From Listeria_A hofi (GTDB lineage: Bacteria; Bacillota; Bacilli; Lactobacillales; Listeriaceae), in contig NZ_CAUYTL010000001.1 in the NCBI RefSeq assembly GCF_963575615.1, positions 124,001 through 188,000 on the forward strand: 64,000 nucleotides of DNA. Direction: 5' to 3'. Each line of letters opens with the position of its first letter. Position 1 is the stretch's first letter. Below the pieces are notes generated by a model. That model saw only the letters and a program-made list of their open reading frames with translations, ran no database searches and was not told the origin of the DNA. Of this stretch, positions 7,897 through 16,634 are shown one piece after another. A program made the translations under genes and the position numbers.

Positions 7897-9297
7897 TCAT
7901 TTCAATAAGTAGTCCAAATATTCCTGCCATCCTTGCTGTACTTCTATTGCCTCATTTTCACCTTCGAAATCAGAAAGATTTACACCACAGACATCACAAC
8001 ATTTAGACACGATATCGTCCTTTGCAACCTCCTCAAAATAGTTATGAACAAATCGGCGCCGGCACGTAATCCCTTTGATAAAATTCAAAAATGTGAACAG
8101 ATTTTCACGTTTCCAACGCTTACGGAACTGAATTTTTTCCTTAATTCTTTCAGGCGTCAAACCAAGCTCACGATAAAATGCCAAGAATCGCCGTTCTGTT
8201 ATCGGCAATTGTTCTGTCAATGCAGGACTAAGATATACCAATTCTTCTTCCGGTAAATCTCTATCTTGCAGTTGCAACTGAATCACCTCATCACCATCTG
8301 CGTATAGCAAAATCGCAATACTTGGCGCGCCATCTCTTCCTGCGCGCCCAATCTCTTGCAAATACGCCTCTAAATCACCTGGCATATGAAAATGAATCAC
8401 AAAGCGTATATCTCCTTTATCGATACCCATCCCAAATGCACTCGTCGCACAAATAAGATGCAACTGATTTTGAATAAATTGCTGCTGAATTGTTACCCGG
8501 TCCTCTCCGCTCATATCACCGTGGTAAAAAGCCGTACGCAATCCATGATGTTCCGCAATCTCGTAAGCATATCGCTCTGCCAACTTCTTACTAGAAAAAT
8601 AAATGATACCTGGACCTTTTAGAGATCCCGCTAACTTCAAAAGTTGTATTTGTTTTTCAAGCTTAGACTCCACCTTTTGCACAACCATAGCGATGTTTGG
8701 TCGGTCTACAGAATGAATCACATCGACACACGACACCAAACGTAATTGTGTTTTAATGTCTGCTCGTACTTTTTTCGTAGCCGTCGCTGTCAAAACCAGC
8801 GTCGTCGGTGAGTCAAGTTCCTCCCGAACAGCACCGAGCTCTAAATAATCGGGTCTGAAATCATGTCCCCACTGTGAAATGCAATGTGCCTCATCAACGA
8901 CAAAAAGTCCAATAGTTAGACGCTTTATTGCCATCCGAATCTGTCTATTCCCCAACATTTCGGGAGATATAAAAATAAATTTGTACCTCGATAAATCAGC
9001 TAACGCATGCTGCTTCTCTTGTAAACTAAGAAAACTATTGAGTGCAATAACACGCTTTTCTCCGTTCGCCCGCATTCGCTCCACCTGATCCTGCATCAGC
9101 GACAAAAGCGGCGATACAATCAAAACTGCTCCCTCAAGTAAATATCCTGATAATTGATAACACACCGTTTTCCCAGTTCCTGTTGGCAGCATTGCAAAAC
9201 AATCATTTCCGTCCAATACATGGGCTACAACTTCTCGCTGACCAACTCGAAAATCATTAAATCCTAAAAATCGTTCTAACTCCTGCTCTAACTGCAT
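7897..9297 (-). CDS. recS: RecQ-family ATP-dependent DNA helicase (RecS-like)
   Basis: Superfamily 2 3'-5' DNA helicase acting in recombination and repair. The 466-residue protein has Walker A LPTGTGKT, DEAH box VVDEAHCISQWGHDFRP, motif IV-VI segments (GIIYFSSKK, ATSAFGMGIDKGDIR, QEIGRAGRDG) and a C-terminal cysteine cluster (CRRRF...CCDVCG) for zinc. It lacks the HRDC domain of long RecQ, as in Bacillus RecS. ATG 9297 lies inside the end of ypbB (10-base overlap). Confidence 0.93.
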   Translation of the reverse strand: MQLEQELERFLGFNDFRVGQREVVAHVLDGNDCFAMLPTGTGKTVCYQLSGYLLEGAVLIVSPLLSLMQDQVERMRANGEKRVIALNSFLSLQEKQHALADLSRYKFIFISPEMLGNRQIRMAIKRLTIGLFVVDEAHCISQWGHDFRPDYLELGAVREELDSPTTLVLTATATKKVRADIKTQLRLVSCVDVIHSVDRPNIAMVVQKVESKLEKQIQLLKLAGSLKGPGIIYFSSKKLAERYAYEIAEHHGLRTAFYHGDMSGEDRVTIQQQFIQNQLHLICATSAFGMGIDKGDIRFVIHFHMPGDLEAYLQEIGRAGRDGAPSIAILLYADGDEVIQLQLQDRDLPEEELVYLSPALTEQLPITERRFLAFYRELGLTPERIKEKIQFRKRWKRENLFTFLNFIKGITCRRRFVHNYFEEVAKDDIVSKCCDVCGVNLSDFEGENEAIEVQQGWQEYLDYLLK

Positions 9298-10298
9298 ATC
9301 ATGTCACTCCTTTTAGCAATCAGTGCTAATCGAATTTGAAAATAATCTAATGTTGGAAAAGCTTGTTTTATATCTTTCAATGAGTGCCACTGTCGGTCTG
9401 AAATAGCTGTAATTGTCGCACGGTCTACCCAAGAATATACGCTAAATTCAGGTATAGTCGCAGCAATTTCAACAATATGATCTTGAATCGTGCTCTCTTT
9501 CAAATTCCTCTTTGCCGCCATTTTTTCGAATGAAACGCCTTGCTTGGTAAGTTGCCATGTTTTTCGAGCCGAACTCGTCAAACCTTGCACAACATTTGGC
9601 ATGAGTGTATCTAAAAGTGGAAAGTTCTGCGTCATCTTTGCAAACAAATAATGCAAACCATTTAGCCACTCAAAATAATATTCCCAAGGCGTACAGCCAA
9701 GTTCCTCTGCCACTTGAAGTGCTGTTTTGCCAATATAATTGCCACCAGAAAAACGCGGAACATAAAGCGCACCGTCCATCTCACGCAACCACTGCTCTAA
9801 TTCCAAATAAAAACGACCACGCACTGCTTCTTTTGTACTTTCCGTCAAATGCTCAACCAGCCAATGTTTCACTGCCAACTGCGCTACATCATCACGCACA
9901 ATTGGCAAATAATGCTTCACATCATGCTTAAAATTACTCAAAACCTGAATCACCAAAAGCAACCGTTCAAAAAAGGCGTTCGTTCGATTTTGATATGCAA
10001 AACCGTCTATGTATGGAAAGCGCGTCCTAAATGATATCTCTGCCTCCTCAAGTAGTTCAACGCCATCCTCTGTAATCGTAAGCAATCCTTTCGTTCGCAG
10101 CCGTTCTAACCTAGCATCGAAGTTTGTCTGTTTAAGCATCGGCACACAACCAAATAATGGTGTCGCATCAAATAAATGTGAATCCTGCACCGCTTGACCT
10201 GTGCGCTTCCCCGTTACCACTGCAAACAAAAAAGCCGATTTTCGCTTCAATGGAAAAGTTGCAATAACTGCCAACAAATAGTTATCTAATTCATCCAT
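9288..10298 (-). CDS. Helix-turn-helix domain protein (YpbB-like)
   Basis: A 336-residue protein of unknown role, matching YpbB, which is conserved next to recS in Bacillales. It is mostly helical; the C-terminal part (KRNLKESTIQDHIVEIAA) resembles the HTH/HRDC-like module found at RecQ helicase ends, so it may act with RecS (inference). ATG 10298 is chosen because AAGGAG stands nine bases upstream; an upstream ATG at 10361 lacks a ribosome site. It overlaps recS by 10 bases. Confidence 0.8.
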   Translation of the reverse strand: MDELDNYLLAVIATFPLKRKSAFLFAVVTGKRTGQAVQDSHLFDATPLFGCVPMLKQTNFDARLERLRTKGLLTITEDGVELLEEAEISFRTRFPYIDGFAYQNRTNAFFERLLLVIQVLSNFKHDVKHYLPIVRDDVAQLAVKHWLVEHLTESTKEAVRGRFYLELEQWLREMDGALYVPRFSGGNYIGKTALQVAEELGCTPWEYYFEWLNGLHYLFAKMTQNFPLLDTLMPNVVQGLTSSARKTWQLTKQGVSFEKMAAKRNLKESTIQDHIVEIAATIPEFSVYSWVDRATITAISDRQWHSLKDIKQAFPTLDYFQIRLALIAKRSDMICS

Positions 10299-10332
10299 AT
10301 CAATCAGCTCCTTCCTTGCATTCTTTTCACCT

Positions 10333-10341
10333 ATTCTAACA
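10333..10341 (-). promoter_or_regulatory. Extended -10 promoter candidate for ypbB-recS
   Basis: Minus-strand TGTTAGAAT, an extended -10, lies 35 bases before the chosen ypbB start. No good -35 is seen. Confidence 0.35.
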
Positions 10342-10392
10342 CGAAAACACCTGTTCGACACCTTATTTTACAAAAAAATTTTTTACCCCTTA

Positions 10393-10421
10393 TTTACAGA
10401 AGTTGCAAATGGTTCTATAAT
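10393..10421 (+). promoter_or_regulatory. Sigma-A type promoter of fer
   Basis: TTTACA (10393-10398) and TATAAT (10416-10421) are separated by 17 bases. The ferredoxin ATG is 40 bases downstream, with AGGAGGTG between. Confidence 0.75.
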
Positions 10422-10460
10422 ATCAAAATGAGCCCAAAACTCAGGAGGTGTCAAAAACCT

Positions 10461-10709
10461 ATGAAATATACGATCGTCGACCAATCTACATGTATCGCTT
10501 GTGGAGCCTGTTCCATTCATGCACCTTCTATTTTCGACTACAATGATGAAGGTCTAGCGTACAATACACTCGACGACAACACTGGCAATAACCCTATTCC
10601 CCCACAATTCGAAAATACGGCAATAGACGCCGAAGAGGCCTGCCCATCTCTGTCTATAAAAATAGCGGACCACCCATTTGAAGGCAATCCGCTAAAATTC
10701 GAATCTTAA
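10461..10709 (+). CDS. fer: Ferredoxin, single [4Fe-4S] type
   Basis: Small cytoplasmic electron carrier of 82 residues. TCIACGAC supplies three cysteines (C-x2-C-x2-C) and EACP the fourth. The C-terminal ADHPFEGNPLKFES matches Bacillus ferredoxin closely. ATG 10461 is supported by AGGAGGTG upstream and by family length. It is a single gene on the plus strand, divergent from ypbB and convergent with ribU, as in Listeria and Bacillus. Confidence 0.93.
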   Translation: MKYTIVDQSTCIACGACSIHAPSIFDYNDEGLAYNTLDDNTGNNPIPPQFENTAIDAEEACPSLSIKIADHPFEGNPLKFES

Positions 10710-10719
10710 TTATACGTAG

Positions 10720-10752
10720 AAAAGCATTACACAATACCGTGATGCTTTTTAT
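10720..10752 (+). terminator. Terminator shared by fer and ribU
   Basis: AAAAGCATTAC pairs with GTGATGCTTTT (one G-U) and is followed by T-rich sequence on the plus strand. The ribU stop codon lies inside the left arm. On the minus strand it is followed by TTTTC, so it may work in both directions. Confidence 0.7.
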
Positions 10753-11344
10753 CTTTTTTTACTTTTAATTTTACAATCGTATTTTTCAAAATCCATGATT
10801 GCATTCTGCCATAAACGAGAGTAAATACTACTCCAACAACAATACCTTTTAATAAATTAAACGGCAGAATCGCAGTCGTAACAAGTGTTGCAATATTCGT
10901 TCCAGCAGGCAAACCACCAACCTTGATATAAAATGGCAGAAGGATAAAGTAATTGAACAACGACATCATCACCGTCATTGTAATCGTTCCAATTCCAGTA
11001 CCTAAAATCATCGCTTTCATTGAGCGTGCATAACGGAAAACATAATAAATCGGTAACACGAAACAAATACCTGATAAGAAGTTCGCTAACTCTCCAATAG
11101 GCACTCCGACAAAGCTCCCTGTTACTAAATATTCCAACACATTCTTCACAAATTCAATCAAAATGATCGCAAGCGGCCCAAATAATAAACCACCAATAAT
11201 TGCAGGAATATCACTGAAATCCAATTTCAAAAATGGTGCGCTTGGCAATAACGGAAACTGAATCAACATGATGACAAACGCCACCGCTCCCAATACTGCG
11301 ATACTTACAAATGTCTTTAAAGAATACTTCTTCACCAAAATCAC
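10727..11344 (-). CDS. ribU: Riboflavin-specific ECF transporter S component
   Basis: Integral membrane substrate-binding subunit of an energy-coupling-factor transporter for riboflavin. The 205-residue protein has about six hydrophobic helices and the RibU hallmark segments FLKLDFSDIPAIIGGLLFGP and LVTGSFVGVPIGELANFLSG. The FMN riboswitch directly upstream supports the assignment. It would work with EcfA/EcfT subunits encoded elsewhere. Confidence 0.95.
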   Translation of the reverse strand: MILVKKYSLKTFVSIAVLGAVAFVIMLIQFPLLPSAPFLKLDFSDIPAIIGGLLFGPLAIILIEFVKNVLEYLVTGSFVGVPIGELANFLSGICFVLPIYYVFRYARSMKAMILGTGIGTITMTVMMSLFNYFILLPFYIKVGGLPAGTNIATLVTTAILPFNLLKGIVVGVVFTLVYGRMQSWILKNTIVKLKVKKDKKHHGIV

Positions 11345-11407
11345 TTCTCCTTAGATGTTCATCCTAAGAATCTGCGGTTTCCCTTTATTTACACCGTACA
11401 CTACGCG

Positions 11408-11439
11408 AAAAAAATCCCCCGAAAAAACATTCGAGGGAT
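11408..11439 (-). terminator. Intrinsic terminator of the ribU FMN riboswitch
   Basis: Minus-strand ATCCCTCGAA pairs with TTCGGGGGAT across six bases, then a T6 run. It lies between the aptamer and ribU, so it is the likely expression platform, formed when FMN is bound. Confidence 0.8.
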
Positions 11440-11584
11440 GGTATGTGAAATTCCAAACAAGATGAGCACATTCAAATAAGACTTCATAAAACCACGAAAA
11501 AACAGCATTTTAAAAATGTCCAATCCAAATGGACCATTACAAGTCAATTTTTCAAGTAGGGACGCCAAAAAACAAGCGAACCAA

Positions 11585-11705
11585 CATCTCCTCCCATCCA
11601 GACTATACTGTCGGTTTTGGAATTGCACCAAATCAACCATCTCAAAAAAGAAACAGTTCGTGGACTTTAACCACCGGTCGGGAATTACACCCTGCCCCGA
11701 AGATG
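11585..11705 (-). promoter_or_regulatory. FMN riboswitch (RFN element)
   Basis: On the minus strand the element begins CTTCGGGGCAGGGTG and ends CTGGATGGGAGGAGATG, with the conserved GACCGGTGGT and GTCCACGA internal blocks. These are the diagnostic RFN aptamer segments. It precedes ribU by about 240 bases, with a terminator between, so riboflavin/FMN sufficiency should stop ribU transcription early. Confidence 0.96.
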
Positions 11706-11732
11706 AACTATATTTTATTGTATTACTCCCGT

Positions 11733-11761
11733 ATTGTACCACAAGCCATACCTACATGCAA
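11733..11761 (-). promoter_or_regulatory. Promoter of the ribU riboswitch transcript
   Basis: Minus-strand TTGCAT (11756-11761) and TACAAT (11733-11738) are 17 bases apart, about 28 bases before the aptamer. Confidence 0.6.
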
Positions 11762-11774
11762 AACTAGTTGCTCT

Positions 11775-12296
11775 TTAACCCCATGGAATTTCAGTGGATA
11801 ACGACGCTGCAAGCTCACGGCTCTGTTTTAAACGCCTTTTACGAGCCAAACTTCGCTCCTCCGCGTCCCTGCTAATCATCTTCTCTTCCTCTGATTGAGG
11901 CTGAACCGTTGGGACTTCGACTGTTTTCCCATTATCATCAATAGCTACAAATGTCAAAAAAGAAGTAGCTGCTAAATAACGCTCACCATTTTTTAAGTTC
12001 TCAGCAATGACTTTCACAAAAATCTCCATCGAAGAGCGCCCTGTAGACGCCACGTAGGATTCCAGGCATACCGAATGATCGTTTTTGATTGGCTGAAGGA
12101 AATCAACAGAATCTGTGGAAGCCGTCACAATTCCGGTCCGACAATGACGCGAGGCGCTGATCGACGCAGTATCGTCAATATACGTCATCAAACGTCCACC
12201 AAAAAGCGTATTATGATTATTTGTATCCGATGGGAATACCCGGCTCGTCTTAATTACCAATGAATCTTTACAAAATTTTTGCATGCGTTCTGTCAA
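11775..12296 (-). CDS. Hotdog-fold acyl-CoA thioesterase (YkhA-like)
   Basis: Cytoplasmic acyl-CoA hydrolase of the BFIT/BACH type. The ~173-residue protein has one hotdog domain with FPSDTNNHNTLFGGRLMTYIDD (conserved N and D region), ASRHCRTGIVTASTDSVDFL and the ATSFLTFVAID strand. The C-terminal tail is basic and charged. TTG 12296 is preferred: AAAGGAG ends 10 bases upstream. TTG 12305 is too close to that site, and ATG 12284 is a shorter option. It is downstream of resE by 15 bases or so and probably cotranscribed. Confidence 0.85.
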   Translation of the reverse strand: MTERMQKFCKDSLVIKTSRVFPSDTNNHNTLFGGRLMTYIDDTASISASRHCRTGIVTASTDSVDFLQPIKNDHSVCLESYVASTGRSSMEIFVKVIAENLKNGERYLAATSFLTFVAIDDNGKTVEVPTVQPQSEEEKMISRDAEERSLARKRRLKQSRELAASLSTEIPWG

Positions 12297-12311
12297 TTTT
12301 ATCAATCTCCT

Positions 12312-14090
12312 TTATATATCTGTTGAAAGCGGCAAGGTTACAATGAATGTTGATCCGATGCCAAGATGACTCTCTACTGTTATTTTCCCATTATGCGCCT
12401 CCACTATATTTTTCACAATCGCTAGGCCAATTCCAGTTCCTGTTTTTCCGCGTGTTCTAGCTTTATCTGCTTTATAAAAACGTTCAAACAAGAAAGGAAT
12501 ATCCTCTTCTGGGATACCACTTCCATTATCGATAATCTTAATCATCAGCTCATCCGCTTGGAAATCAGCTGTCTCATGCACTTCAACAACACCTTCGTAG
12601 TCTTCACGACCAGTATGACGAATCGCGTTCATAACCAAATTCACCAACACTTGCTCCATTCTATCTGGATCAAATGTGTACTCCAAATCAGGATTATCTG
12701 TTACCAAACGCAATTTCACATGATTTTCTTTAGCCAGCACTTCGAAATTGGAAACTACTTTGTCCAAAAACGGCGTCACTTGCAGGCGCTCTTTTTCCAA
12801 CTGATTGAAACCAGCCTCCATTCTCGCCAAATCCAGCATATCATTCACCAAACGGCCAATGCGCAATGATTCATCATAAATAATTTGTGCAAATTCACGA
12901 ACTTCTTCATCCGTTTGCGCCACACCATCAATAATCGCCTCACTGTAGCCCTGAAGCATTGAAATTGGCGTCCGCAACTCATGAGACACATTATTCACAA
13001 AATCTGCCTTCATCTTCTCTAGGCGCTTCTCCTCGGTCATATCTCGGATTACCGTAACGATACTTCGAATATCATCACCATTATAGAGCAACGTCAAAAT
13101 GGCAACATACGTCTGATCACCAAACACGATTTCTCCAACTTGCTCCTCACGCGATTCCAAAATATTCGTCAACATTTGATCCAAATTTGGCGGGATAAGC
13201 ACCTTGTCCTCATTTTCGGTTGAAAAGAACCAGTCGTGCAAGAACTGTTCTGCTGGTGGGTTACTCAAAATAATCGTCTTATCAATATTAAACTTAATAA
13301 CACCGTCTGCCATCCCTACTAGAATATTTGACAATTGCTCTTTCTCTTGCCTCAACGCACTAATATTATATTTCAATTGTTGTGCCATTTTGTTAAAGGC
13401 AATCCCTAAGTCCCCAACCTCATCATGTGTATAAGTCGGAACTCGATTATCAAAGTTACCTTTTGAAACAGCAATCGCAACTTTCTTCATCTCTCGAAGT
13501 GGGTAAGCCATTCGCGATGATAAGATAAAAGATAAAATAGAAGTTGCTAAAATCGCTACAATTCCTGATATAATAAGGGTTTTTGTCACTTGTCCTGTTA
13601 CTTTCAATATATCTTCATAGGATCTGTAAACATAAACCGTACTAATACCGCCATCTAGCGTCTTAAAGTGCTGTGCACCCATATGTACCTTTTCATTATC
13701 AGTGCCGTAGAAATTATACATTTCACTAATATATTTCCCCTTTGCCAAATGATCATTCATTTTTTCATCACTGAATAAGTGATCATATGCTTCTTCATTT
13801 AAGTACATCGATGTTTGCTTAGACGCAACAGACTCACCATTTTTCTCTACAATAACACCCATAGGCTGGTCCAACAGATTAATAGCCGCGGAAATCGTAT
13901 CGAAATCAGTTCCCCCTTCAATTAGATGACCAATGTTTTCCGTAGTCGTCTTGATTTTATTCGTTATCTGCTCTGTATTTTTATCTTCATAAACAATGCC
14001 AATGAAAAATCCAGTTGCTACTAGAACACCTGTTAACAAAAGTATGATCGTTCCCCAAATCTTCCCTACGATACTATGCCAAAACCTCAT
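12312..14090 (-). CDS. resE: Sensor histidine kinase ResE
   Basis: Membrane kinase partner of ResD in control of respiration and redox-related genes. The 592-residue protein has a membrane helix near 9-30, an extracytoplasmic sensor domain, a second helix near 165-190, a HAMP linker (SSRMAYPLREMKKVAIAVSKG), a PAS domain, the H-box FVNNVSHELRTPISMLQGY with the phosphorylated histidine, and N, G1 and G2 boxes (NLVMNAIRHT, DNGSGIPEED, GTGIGLAIVKNIV). ATG 14090 matches family N-termini (MRFWHSIVGKIW); a longer TTG start is unlikely. Confidence 0.95.
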   Translation of the reverse strand: MRFWHSIVGKIWGTIILLLTGVLVATGFFIGIVYEDKNTEQITNKIKTTTENIGHLIEGGTDFDTISAAINLLDQPMGVIVEKNGESVASKQTSMYLNEEAYDHLFSDEKMNDHLAKGKYISEMYNFYGTDNEKVHMGAQHFKTLDGGISTVYVYRSYEDILKVTGQVTKTLIISGIVAILATSILSFILSSRMAYPLREMKKVAIAVSKGNFDNRVPTYTHDEVGDLGIAFNKMAQQLKYNISALRQEKEQLSNILVGMADGVIKFNIDKTIILSNPPAEQFLHDWFFSTENEDKVLIPPNLDQMLTNILESREEQVGEIVFGDQTYVAILTLLYNGDDIRSIVTVIRDMTEEKRLEKMKADFVNNVSHELRTPISMLQGYSEAIIDGVAQTDEEVREFAQIIYDESLRIGRLVNDMLDLARMEAGFNQLEKERLQVTPFLDKVVSNFEVLAKENHVKLRLVTDNPDLEYTFDPDRMEQVLVNLVMNAIRHTGREDYEGVVEVHETADFQADELMIKIIDNGSGIPEEDIPFLFERFYKADKARTRGKTGTGIGLAIVKNIVEAHNGKITVESHLGIGSTFIVTLPLSTDI

Positions 14091-14164
14091 TGTCACCAGC
14101 CCTTTAATCTGAATTTCCAATACCTTGTTGCTTGCGCCATTTCAAAAAACCTTGATATCAAGAA

Positions 14165-14192
14165 ATAGATAGGCACAGTTAAACCTATCTAT
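14165..14192 (-). other. Hairpin between resD and resE
   Basis: A perfect 9-bp stem, ATAGATAGG/CCTATCTAT, with a 10-base loop in the 118-base resD-resE gap. On the minus strand it is followed by TTCTTGATAT, a weak T-run. It may be a partial terminator or stability hairpin setting the ResD:ResE ratio. Confidence 0.45.
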
Positions 14193-14208
14193 CTTCTATC
14201 CAAGATAT

Positions 14209-14928
14209 TTATTCTATTTCTGTCACTTCAAACTTATAGCCTAAGCCCCAGACGGTCACAATCATTTTAGCTGCGTCCTCCGAAACATCGTATAATTTCT
14301 CACGAAGACGCTTCACATGTGTATCAATCGTACGCAAATCTCCGAAAAATTCATAGCGCCAAACTTCTTTTAGAAGCGATTCCCGGTCAAAAACCTTATC
14401 CGGTGATTTCGCTAAATAGTAAAGTAAGTCATATTCTTTAGGTGTCAAATTGATTTCTTGGCCTTCTACAATAACTCGATGCGCCTCATTATCAATTTTT
14501 AAATGTGGGAAAGTAATGATATCACCCGGCACGCTCGTTGCAACAGGTTGACTATGCTGTTGCGCGCGTCTTAAAACAGCTTTGACACGCAAAACAACTT
14601 CACGAGGGCTGAACGGCTTCACAATATAATCATCAGCACCAACCTCAAACCCTTGGACGCGATTTGCTTCCTCCCCTTTAGCTGTCAACATAACAACCGG
14701 TGTTGCTTTATATTCACGTAATTCACGACAAACCTCGATGCCATCTTTTCCAGGCATCATCAAATCAAGCAAAATGACATCATAACTATTATCAATTGCG
14801 AGCTGTAACGCTTGATCTCCATCACTAGCTTCTTCAATTTTATAATTTTCACGTTCAAGATACATCTTAAGTAAACGCCTAATCCGGTCTTCGTCATCCA
14901 CAACGAGAATTTTAACTTGCTCACTCAT
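14209..14928 (-). CDS. resD: Response regulator ResD (OmpR/PhoB type)
   Basis: Transcription regulator of 239 residues. The receiver domain (5-118) has the acidic pocket DDED near the start, phospho-acceptor aspartate in YDVILLDLMMPGKDG, threonine in VVMLTAKG and lysine in DDYIVKPFSPREV. The C-terminal winged helix (about 140-235) contains LTPKEYDLLYYLAKSPDKVF and RTIDTHVKRLREKL. It is the partner of the adjacent ResE. A possible operator lies at its promoter (see 15014-15044). Confidence 0.96.
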   Translation of the reverse strand: MSEQVKILVVDDEDRIRRLLKMYLERENYKIEEASDGDQALQLAIDNSYDVILLDLMMPGKDGIEVCRELREYKATPVVMLTAKGEEANRVQGFEVGADDYIVKPFSPREVVLRVKAVLRRAQQHSQPVATSVPGDIITFPHLKIDNEAHRVIVEGQEINLTPKEYDLLYYLAKSPDKVFDRESLLKEVWRYEFFGDLRTIDTHVKRLREKLYDVSEDAAKMIVTVWGLGYKFEVTEIE

Positions 14929-15013
14929 AGGTAATCATCCCCTTACTCGTTTCTCTAAAAAGGAAACTTATTTCGGTATGTAATCATATTCCCTAGTCTT
15001 TTGTACCTTTTTA

Positions 15014-15044
15014 TTGTCATTTTGTTCACAACTTTACTATAGCA
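15014..15044 (-). promoter_or_regulatory. Extended -10 promoter of resD with Rex-like palindrome
   Basis: On the minus strand TGCTATAGT (15036-15044) is a good extended -10. Four bases further down is TTGTGAACAAAATGACAA (15014-15031), whose left half matches the Rex box TTGTGAA-N4-TTCACAA fully and right half at five of seven positions. Binding here would cover the start of transcription. The 14929-15287 gap also holds the rluB terminator and nothing else I can name. Confidence 0.45.
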
Positions 15045-15170
15045 TAGAACAACCCCTAATAAAAAAGAAAGCCACTATTCTTGAACAAATTATACATGCT
15101 TTTTTTTATTTTAGCTATTTTTACGCCTTAAATTGTGAAACATGGCAAAAATTTTACATAAAACGGCAAC

Positions 15171-15204
15171 AAAAAACTAGGGATAAAGACACAAACTCCC
15201 CTAG
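15171..15204 (-). terminator. Terminator of the scpA-scpB-rluB unit
   Basis: Minus-strand CTAGGG/CCCTAG stem with a 16-base loop, then T6. It lies 84 bases after rluB and before the resD promoter. Confidence 0.65.
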
Positions 15205-15287
15205 ATTTCCATTGAAAAAGTAATATGATCTGCTCTTTTCTGTTGAAGTCTTATTCCCCTGAATTCTAAGTTATTCATTTCAAAAAC

Positions 15288-16019
15288 TTATTTCTTATCC
15301 CCAAATTGCGTTAACGACTTCAATTTCTTTACTTCATGATGCGTCAACTCTCGTCGTTCACCAGCATTCAGCCCTTTTAAATCAAGAAACGCGTAGGCTT
15401 CTCGTGATAGCTTCTGAACAGGGTGCCCAATACTGTCGAACATTTTACGAACTTGGCGATTGCGTCCTTCATGGATAATAATCTCGACAATCGCTTTTTC
15501 TTTCTTCTTATCAAATGTTTGCAAACGGACTTTTGCCTTTGCAGTTTTTCGGCCTTCAATCATGACGCCATTTTCTAGTTTGCGCAATGCCTCTTTTGAC
15601 GGAATGCCTTTGACACGTGCAATATATTTCTTCTCAACCTCATATTTTGGGTGCATCAATTGATTGGCAAAGTCACCATCATTTGTCATCAGTAGCAGAC
15701 CAGAAGTATCGTAATCAAGGCGACCAACTGGGTACAAGCGCTCCGGAATATCAATGAAAAAATCTGATACAACGCGCCTTTTTTTGTCATCTGATACCGC
15801 AGACATGACGCTACGTGGTTTGTACAGCAGAAAATAGCGTTTCACTTCTTGCGTTAACTCAATACCGTTGACTTCGATTTTATCCGAACCGCCAACTTTA
15901 AGCCCCAATTCTCGAACTACCTTACCATTGACTTTCACTTTTCCTTCTTCAATCATTACTTCTGCTTTTCTACGTGATGTAATTCCTGCATTCGCAATTA
16001 CTTTTTGCAACCGTTCCAT
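15288..16019 (-). CDS. rluB: 23S rRNA pseudouridine synthase (RluB/RsuA family)
   Basis: Modifies uridine in large-subunit rRNA. The 243-residue protein has an N-terminal S4 RNA-binding domain (RLQKVIANAGITSRRKAEVMI) and the RsuA-family catalytic motif GRLDYDTSGLLLMTNDG with the nucleophilic aspartate, followed by HEGRNRQVRKMF. Length fits. Downstream of scpB by 42 bases; the scpA-scpB-rluB order is common in Bacillales. Confidence 0.93.
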   Translation of the reverse strand: MERLQKVIANAGITSRRKAEVMIEEGKVKVNGKVVRELGLKVGGSDKIEVNGIELTQEVKRYFLLYKPRSVMSAVSDDKKRRVVSDFFIDIPERLYPVGRLDYDTSGLLLMTNDGDFANQLMHPKYEVEKKYIARVKGIPSKEALRKLENGVMIEGRKTAKAKVRLQTFDKKKEKAIVEIIIHEGRNRQVRKMFDSIGHPVQKLSREAYAFLDLKGLNAGERRELTHHEVKKLKSLTQFGDKK

Positions 16020-16061
16020 CTTGCACCTCTTTTTAGCTATTCACTAATTATTATTCTAGCA

Positions 16062-16634
16062 CTATTTCCCGCCAAACCGATCAAAAAATAAGTCCATCTC
16101 ATCTTGAATCATTTCTTCTGAATCTATGTTATCCATCGATGGCAAATCTTCTAACTTATTCAAACCGAAGCAATCCAAAAATTCGGAAGTCGTTACATAC
16201 AGCTTAGCACGGCCAGCACCTTCTACGCGACCTTTATCCATTATTAACCCTTTTGCAATTAACGTATGAATAGGGCCATCCGTCTTGACACCACGAATAT
16301 CATCAATCTCCATCCGCGTAATTGGCTGGCGGTAGGCTACAATAGCAAGCGTCTCAAGAGATGCCTGAGAAAGCGTAGTATTACCAGGTACTTCGACTAG
16401 TTTTCGCAAATAGGCCGCATGTTCTTTTTTTGTTGCTAGTTGAAACGTCCCTGCGAGCTCTAGCAGAACAATACCACGTTCTGCTGATTTTTCATAGCTA
16501 TCACTAAGCATTTCCAACAAATTTAGCGCCTCAATATGGCTAATTTCCATGACTTCCGTTAGTTGTTTCGTGCTCAGCCCTTGATCCCCTGCTGCAAAAA
16601 GCAAGCTTTCAAGAATTCCTAATTTTTTACTCAC
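16062..16634 (-). CDS. scpB: Chromosome segregation and condensation protein ScpB
   Basis: Kleisin-associated subunit of the SMC-ScpAB condensin. The 190-residue protein has two winged-helix domains, with the family signature LSQASLETLAIVAYRQPITR.EID.IRGV in the second. ATG 16634 overlaps the scpA stop by four bases, so the two are coupled. An acidic tail follows (SEEMIQDEMDLF). Confidence 0.95.
   Translation of the reverse strand: MSKKLGILESLLFAAGDQGLSTKQLTEVMEISHIEALNLLEMLSDSYEKSAERGIVLLELAGTFQLATKKEHAAYLRKLVEVPGNTTLSQASLETLAIVAYRQPITRMEIDDIRGVKTDGPIHTLIAKGLIMDKGRVEGAGRAKLYVTTSEFLDCFGLNKLEDLPSMDNIDSEEMIQDEMDLFFDRFGGK

Noticed and set aside
11401..11801. Open frames across the region upstream of ribU
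   Set aside because: They overlap the FMN riboswitch and its terminator and show no protein-like sequence.
15014..15223. 69-codon plus-strand frame upstream of resD
   Set aside because: It overlaps the resD promoter and the rluB terminator; composition is that of AT-rich intergenic DNA.
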